A stretch of 64,000 bases of DNA, taken from positions 173,523 to 237,522 of the forward strand of contig DAOTCE010000005.1 of the NCBI GenBank assembly GCA_035452965.1, read 5' to 3'. The stretch is from Candidatus Paceibacterota bacterium (lineage in GTDB: Bacteria; Verrucomicrobiota; Verrucomicrobiia; Limisphaerales; UBA8199). The translations under genes and the position numbers were made by a program. A model generated the notes under the pieces. It ran no database searches. It was given only the letters and a program-made list of their open reading frames with translations, and was not told where the DNA came from. This document shows positions 61,031 to 64,000 of the stretch, one piece after another (within the stretch, counting starts at the first letter, position 1; the number at the start of each line of letters is the position of its first letter).

Positions 61031-64000
61031 TTGTCGATGGGCCACTCCCTGATGGCCTTGACCGCCTCTGCCGTTGTCCAGCCGGGCCCGACCTCGGCGA
61101 CATAGTTGGGGCTCCCCAGCTCTGAAGGGTTGATCCGCAGCGGAGTATGTTCTAGTGGCTCGAGAAAGATGCGCAGTTCAATTCCTGAGCGGTCAGGAGC
61201 GGGCTTGCCGCCGGGTCCCAGATGATCCGCCAGGCGCACGATGCCCTGGCGGCCGGGACCAACGACCAGTTGCGTGGGTAATTCCACAGCGCGGTAACGC
61301 GGTTCGCCGGGGAAGCGCGAACTGCAATCCTCTTCGCCGAAGAAATTCACCGTCCACTGCACCTCATTGGCTGCATTGGTAGCGGGGGCTCCGGTGAGGC
61401 TGGTGCAGATTAAGGCGAAGTCTGCATTGATAGAAGCGACGCCCACTTTGAAGTAGCCACACAGGCCGGGCCAGACTTCTGGCACGCCATTGGTCCAGCG
61501 GACAAAGAGCACGCGGGCCAGATAGTGCGCCGGGAGGAGGCACCGAAATCGGGAGGCCATGAAAGCATTCTCCGGTGCGCGAGGAAACGGCGTCGTCAGG
61601 AGCACCACGTTGGTGCCTGGGTCGGGTCGCTCGACTGGCCACTCTCTGCCGGCTGTGGAGGGCCTGCTGCGGCTGGTGTCGCGCGAGGAGGCCCGTTGGC
61701 TGGAACTCCACCATCCGGCTATGCAAACCAGAAGCACGGCAACCACCAATATCGGGTAGAGCAGGACCACGCGGCGGCTTCCGCGCCCTCCTCCGCCATC
61801 GGCAGCCGCCGGCTCGGGTGCCGGAGGATCATCGCTGGTGACCGCGTCCAAATCGCCGCGCTTCAAGGCACGGTCGGCCCTGATGAAGCCCGCGCCGGAG
61901 AAGAGCGTCGCCGCCAGGAGGACACCCGTGGTGATGGCCATAATCGGCCATACGAATCGAGGCGGATGCCAGCCAGTCATGCCGGGCATCACGAACCAGG
62001 CAATGAACCAGGCCGCCATGAAAAGGAAGAACACCGGCCAGCCTTTCCTCCCCCATGCCCTCTGTGCCTGCACGGTCAGCCGCTCCGGTTCGGTGAAGTG
62101 CGGCGCCGAGCCGGTGGCCGCGACGACGGCCTTCTTCACGAGCTCGAACCAGCGGCCCACGCAGTCGTTGATGCGCGCCGGGTTGTCTGCGCTGGGTTCC
62201 ACCGGCGTCAGGTGCACGGTCTGCAACTGACCTTCGCGGCGAAAGGTCACGGAGAGGAAGTTGATGCGGGCGTATTTCATCACCCAGGGCGTGGTCCACA
62301 TCTGGAACTGGCCGATGCTGAGATCGTGGATGTCCTTGAGCGGGATGGTGATGGCGCTGCGCCAGGTGCTGGTGAACGTGAGGGCCTCGGCGTCCAGCGC
62401 CAGCTCGCCCCGGCAGGTGAAGACGCGCGCGGCGGCGCTGGGAAAGCAGTCGCGCATCCTGGCCGGGGTGTTGAAGTAACAGGTCGCTCGGGCTTCGCAT
62501 ACGGCGGTGGCTGACGCGCTTGCGCTTTGACTACTTGGGCCCGCCGGCGGCATTCCCGTGCTGTGGGAATGGCCGTGCCGGGGCAGTAGACTCGCGGGTG
62601 GCTCGCTGGGGCATGTCCTCTGGCGGAGGTCCAGGTTTTGGCGCAGCCGCCAAAGACGGATTCTTATGACTATGAAGGCCACCAGCGCCTGACCGCACAC
62701 CACCCAGAAGATAAACCAGCCGCCCGTGGTATCGTCAGTTGCCGGCAGCGTGTGCCGTCGCACCAGGATCGTCACTACGGCTACTGCCCCGGCTGCAACA
62801 GCGATTGGCAGCCCGATCTTAATAGCGCGCCACAGGGCATCAGGGGGATACGAGCCTGGCAATTCCGCTGGAGCTGGCCCGCGCGGCGCTTGACCGGTCC
62901 GGGCAATTACCGCTTCACGCACCGCCTGCAAGCAGTCGGCGACGAGTGGATTTGTTTCCCATGGCAATGATATCCCGCTTCGAATGCAGGGCGTGAAGAG
63001 CAGTGTCCGGGGCTGGCCGGCTTGCTCAAATCTCACCGCCAGGAAGTCGAGCCGGAGCGGCTTTGCCAGCCGCGAGTAGTGGCCGATGCCGAGTTCGCGG
63101 ATGTCCCGCAGCGGGATGACGGTGGATTGCCAGCCTTTGTCAAAGGTCAGATACTCCCCGTCGAGCCTGAGTTCGCCCTTGCCCGTGTAGATATAAAGAA
63201 ACTGGCCGGTGAATGTGCCCAGGTGCTCCGGTGTGGAAATGTAGCAGGGGATACGACGCTCGGAGGTAGCCGGACTGGGGCTGGGCTTCGCTGTTGCGGC
63301 CTGCCCGGGCAGTACCGCCGGAGACGAGGCAATCGCTTCCACGCTGGTTTTGACTTCGCCGGCAGTGCGGAAGCGCTTCTCCCGTTCCTTCTCCAGCGCG
63401 TGAAGCACAACCTCATCGACACGCGGGTCCGCAGTGCTCTTGGTCGAGGGCGGCGCGAAGCGGCCGATGGGCAGCTCGCCCGTGAGCATCTCATAGAAAA
63501 CTACGCCCAGCGAATAGATATCCGCGCGCTGATCCACGTCTTGAGGATGCTCCAGTTGTTCCGGCGCCATGTAATGCGGCGTGCCGATGGCATGGCCGCT
63601 TGCTGTGAGCGTAATCTTCTCCTTGGTCTCTCCGAGCAGCTTGGCGATGCCGAAGTCGGCGATCTTCACCCGCCCCCGCGTATCCAGCAGGATATTCTCC
63701 GGCTTGATGTCGCGGTGGAGGATTCCCTCGTCGTGGGCGAACTGCAGGGCCTCGCATATCTTCGGCACAAGCATCATCGCTTGCTGCGGCGTGAAGCGGC
63801 CGGCTTGCATGGCCTGACGCAAATTGACGCCATCCACGAACTCCATGAGCAGGAAGAAGAAGCCGCCCGACTGGCCAAAGTCGTAGACCGTGACGATGCT
63901 CGGGTGGCTGAGCCGCGCCAGCACACGGGCTTCGCGGTTGAAGCGTTCAGCAAAGGCCGGGTCGGCGGCGAGCGATTGCGGCAGGAGCTTGAGCGCGACC
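61027..64000 (-). CDS. membrane Ser/Thr protein kinase with two PH/GRAM-like domains (5' end beyond window)
   Basis: The frame runs off the right edge; 990 codons are visible, starting just at the VALK lysine (63988-63990). The kinase domain has HRDIKPENIL, DFGIAKL and APEQLEHPQD, so it is complete apart from the missing N-terminus. Two copies of a PH/GRAM-like segment follow: repeat 1 contains YISTPEHLGTFTGQFLYIYT and TVIPLRDIRELGIGHYSRLA, repeat 2 contains YFNTPARMRDCFPSAAARVF and ITIPLKDIHDLSIGQFQMWT. Two hydrophobic segments lie between them and three more come after, then a domain of about 200 residues. The final codons overlap the ECF gene, so the kinase and sigma factor are one operon. 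Confidence 0.92.
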   Translation of the reverse strand, partial: VALKLLPQSLAADPAFAERFNREARVLARLSHPSIVTVYDFGQSGGFFFLLMEFVDGVNLRQAMQAGRFTPQQAMMLVPKICEALQFAHDEGILHRDIKPENILLDTRGRVKIADFGIAKLLGETKEKITLTASGHAIGTPHYMAPEQLEHPQDVDQRADIYSLGVVFYEMLTGELPIGRFAPPSTKSTADPRVDEVVLHALEKEREKRFRTAGEVKTSVEAIASSPAVLPGQAATAKPSPSPATSERRIPCYISTPEHLGTFTGQFLYIYTGKGELRLDGEYLTFDKGWQSTVIPLRDIRELGIGHYSRLAKPLRLDFLAVRFEQAGQPRTLLFTPCIRSGISLPWETNPLVADCLQAVREAVIARTGQAPRGPAPAELPGSYPPDALWRAIKIGLPIAVAAGAVAVVTILVRRHTLPATDDTTGGWFIFWVVCGQALVAFIVIRIRLWRLRQNLDLRQRTCPSEPPASLLPRHGHSHSTGMPPAGPSSQSASASATAVCEARATCYFNTPARMRDCFPSAAARVFTCRGELALDAEALTFTSTWRSAITIPLKDIHDLSIGQFQMWTTPWVMKYARINFLSVTFRREGQLQTVHLTPVEPSADNPARINDCVGRWFELVKKAVVAATGSAPHFTEPERLTVQAQRAWGRKGWPVFFLFMAAWFIAWFVMPGMTGWHPPRFVWPIMAITTGVLLAATLFSGAGFIRADRALKRGDLDAVTSDDPPAPEPAAADGGGGRGSRRVVLLYPILVVAVLLVCIAGWWSSSQRASSRDTSRSRPSTAGREWPVERPDPGTNVVLLTTPFPRAPENAFMASRFRCLLPAHYLARVLFVRWTNGVPEVWPGLCGYFKVGVASINADFALICTSLTGAPATNAANEVQWTVNFFGEEDCSSRFPGEPRYRAVELPTQLVVGPGRQGIVRLADHLGPGGKPAPDRSGIELRIFLEPLEHTPLRINPSELGSPNYVAEVGPGWTTAEAVKAIREWPIDK

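Overview
The window is high-GC bacterial chromosome, most likely from a verrucomicrobial lineage (Pedosphaera/Limisphaerales-like). This rests on co-occurring traits, not on a marker-gene match: ECF sigma factors paired with membrane Ser/Thr kinases; single pseudopilin-like proteins carrying FTLIELLVVIAIIAILAALL; Tat-exported sugar-phosphate-isomerase-like and Gfo/Idh/MocA proteins; ThuA; GH29 fucosidase; a PEP-CTERM protein; and giant secreted proteins ending in a W...RFYR motif. I saw no tRNA, rRNA, CRISPR array, intact IS or phage.

Layout. 1-6120: end of an RDD-type membrane protein, a coiled-coil protein, a small DUF433-like protein, then an ECF sigma factor followed by a zinc-ribbon Ser/Thr kinase with Sel1 repeats. 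6321-13571: a pseudopilin-like protein, the housekeeping sigma factor rpoD, two Wza-type polysaccharide export proteins, a phosphodiester glycosidase and an exported TIM-barrel protein. 13802-22257: a beta-propeller protein, then two very large secreted proteins that share about 830 residues but have different N-terminal heads (NlpC/P60-like and metallophosphoesterase). 22377-31120: secreted proteins, a second exported TIM-barrel protein, a pseudopilin, a HAF-like protein, a PEP-CTERM protein, a CBM9-like protein and a remnant of an MmeI-type restriction-modification enzyme beside a repeat element. 31117-34188: YceI, Gfo/Idh/MocA and ThuA proteins. 34403-45506: zinc-ribbon protein, CorA, histidine kinase, glycosyltransferase, DUF4239 protein, a three-gene HEAT/response-regulator operon and a divergent HEAT-repeat protein. 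45577-53190: thymidine phosphorylase, a secretin-like protein, an ECF sigma/anti-sigma-like pair, a third exported TIM-barrel protein, pyrF, hisD and hisC. 53566-64000: an autotransporter-type beta-strand-repeat gene broken by one in-frame TAG, a pseudopilin, a fucosidase, and a second kinase/ECF pair running off the right edge.

How it works together. The content suggests a free-living polysaccharide degrader with a large exported proteome. Kinase/ECF pairs, an anti-sigma pair, a PAS histidine kinase and a PATAN-type response regulator supply signalling. Core metabolism (rpoD, pyrF, hisD, hisC, a pyrimidine nucleoside phosphorylase, corA) is scattered among accessory genes.

Non-coding signals that stand out: three copies of a TGTCT-N7-AGACA dyad upstream of three secreted-protein genes, two copies of a long palindrome 35 kb apart (one a perfect 54 bp), a cruciform-type intergenic element with relatives, and a perfect 26-bp inverted repeat next to the restriction-enzyme remnant.
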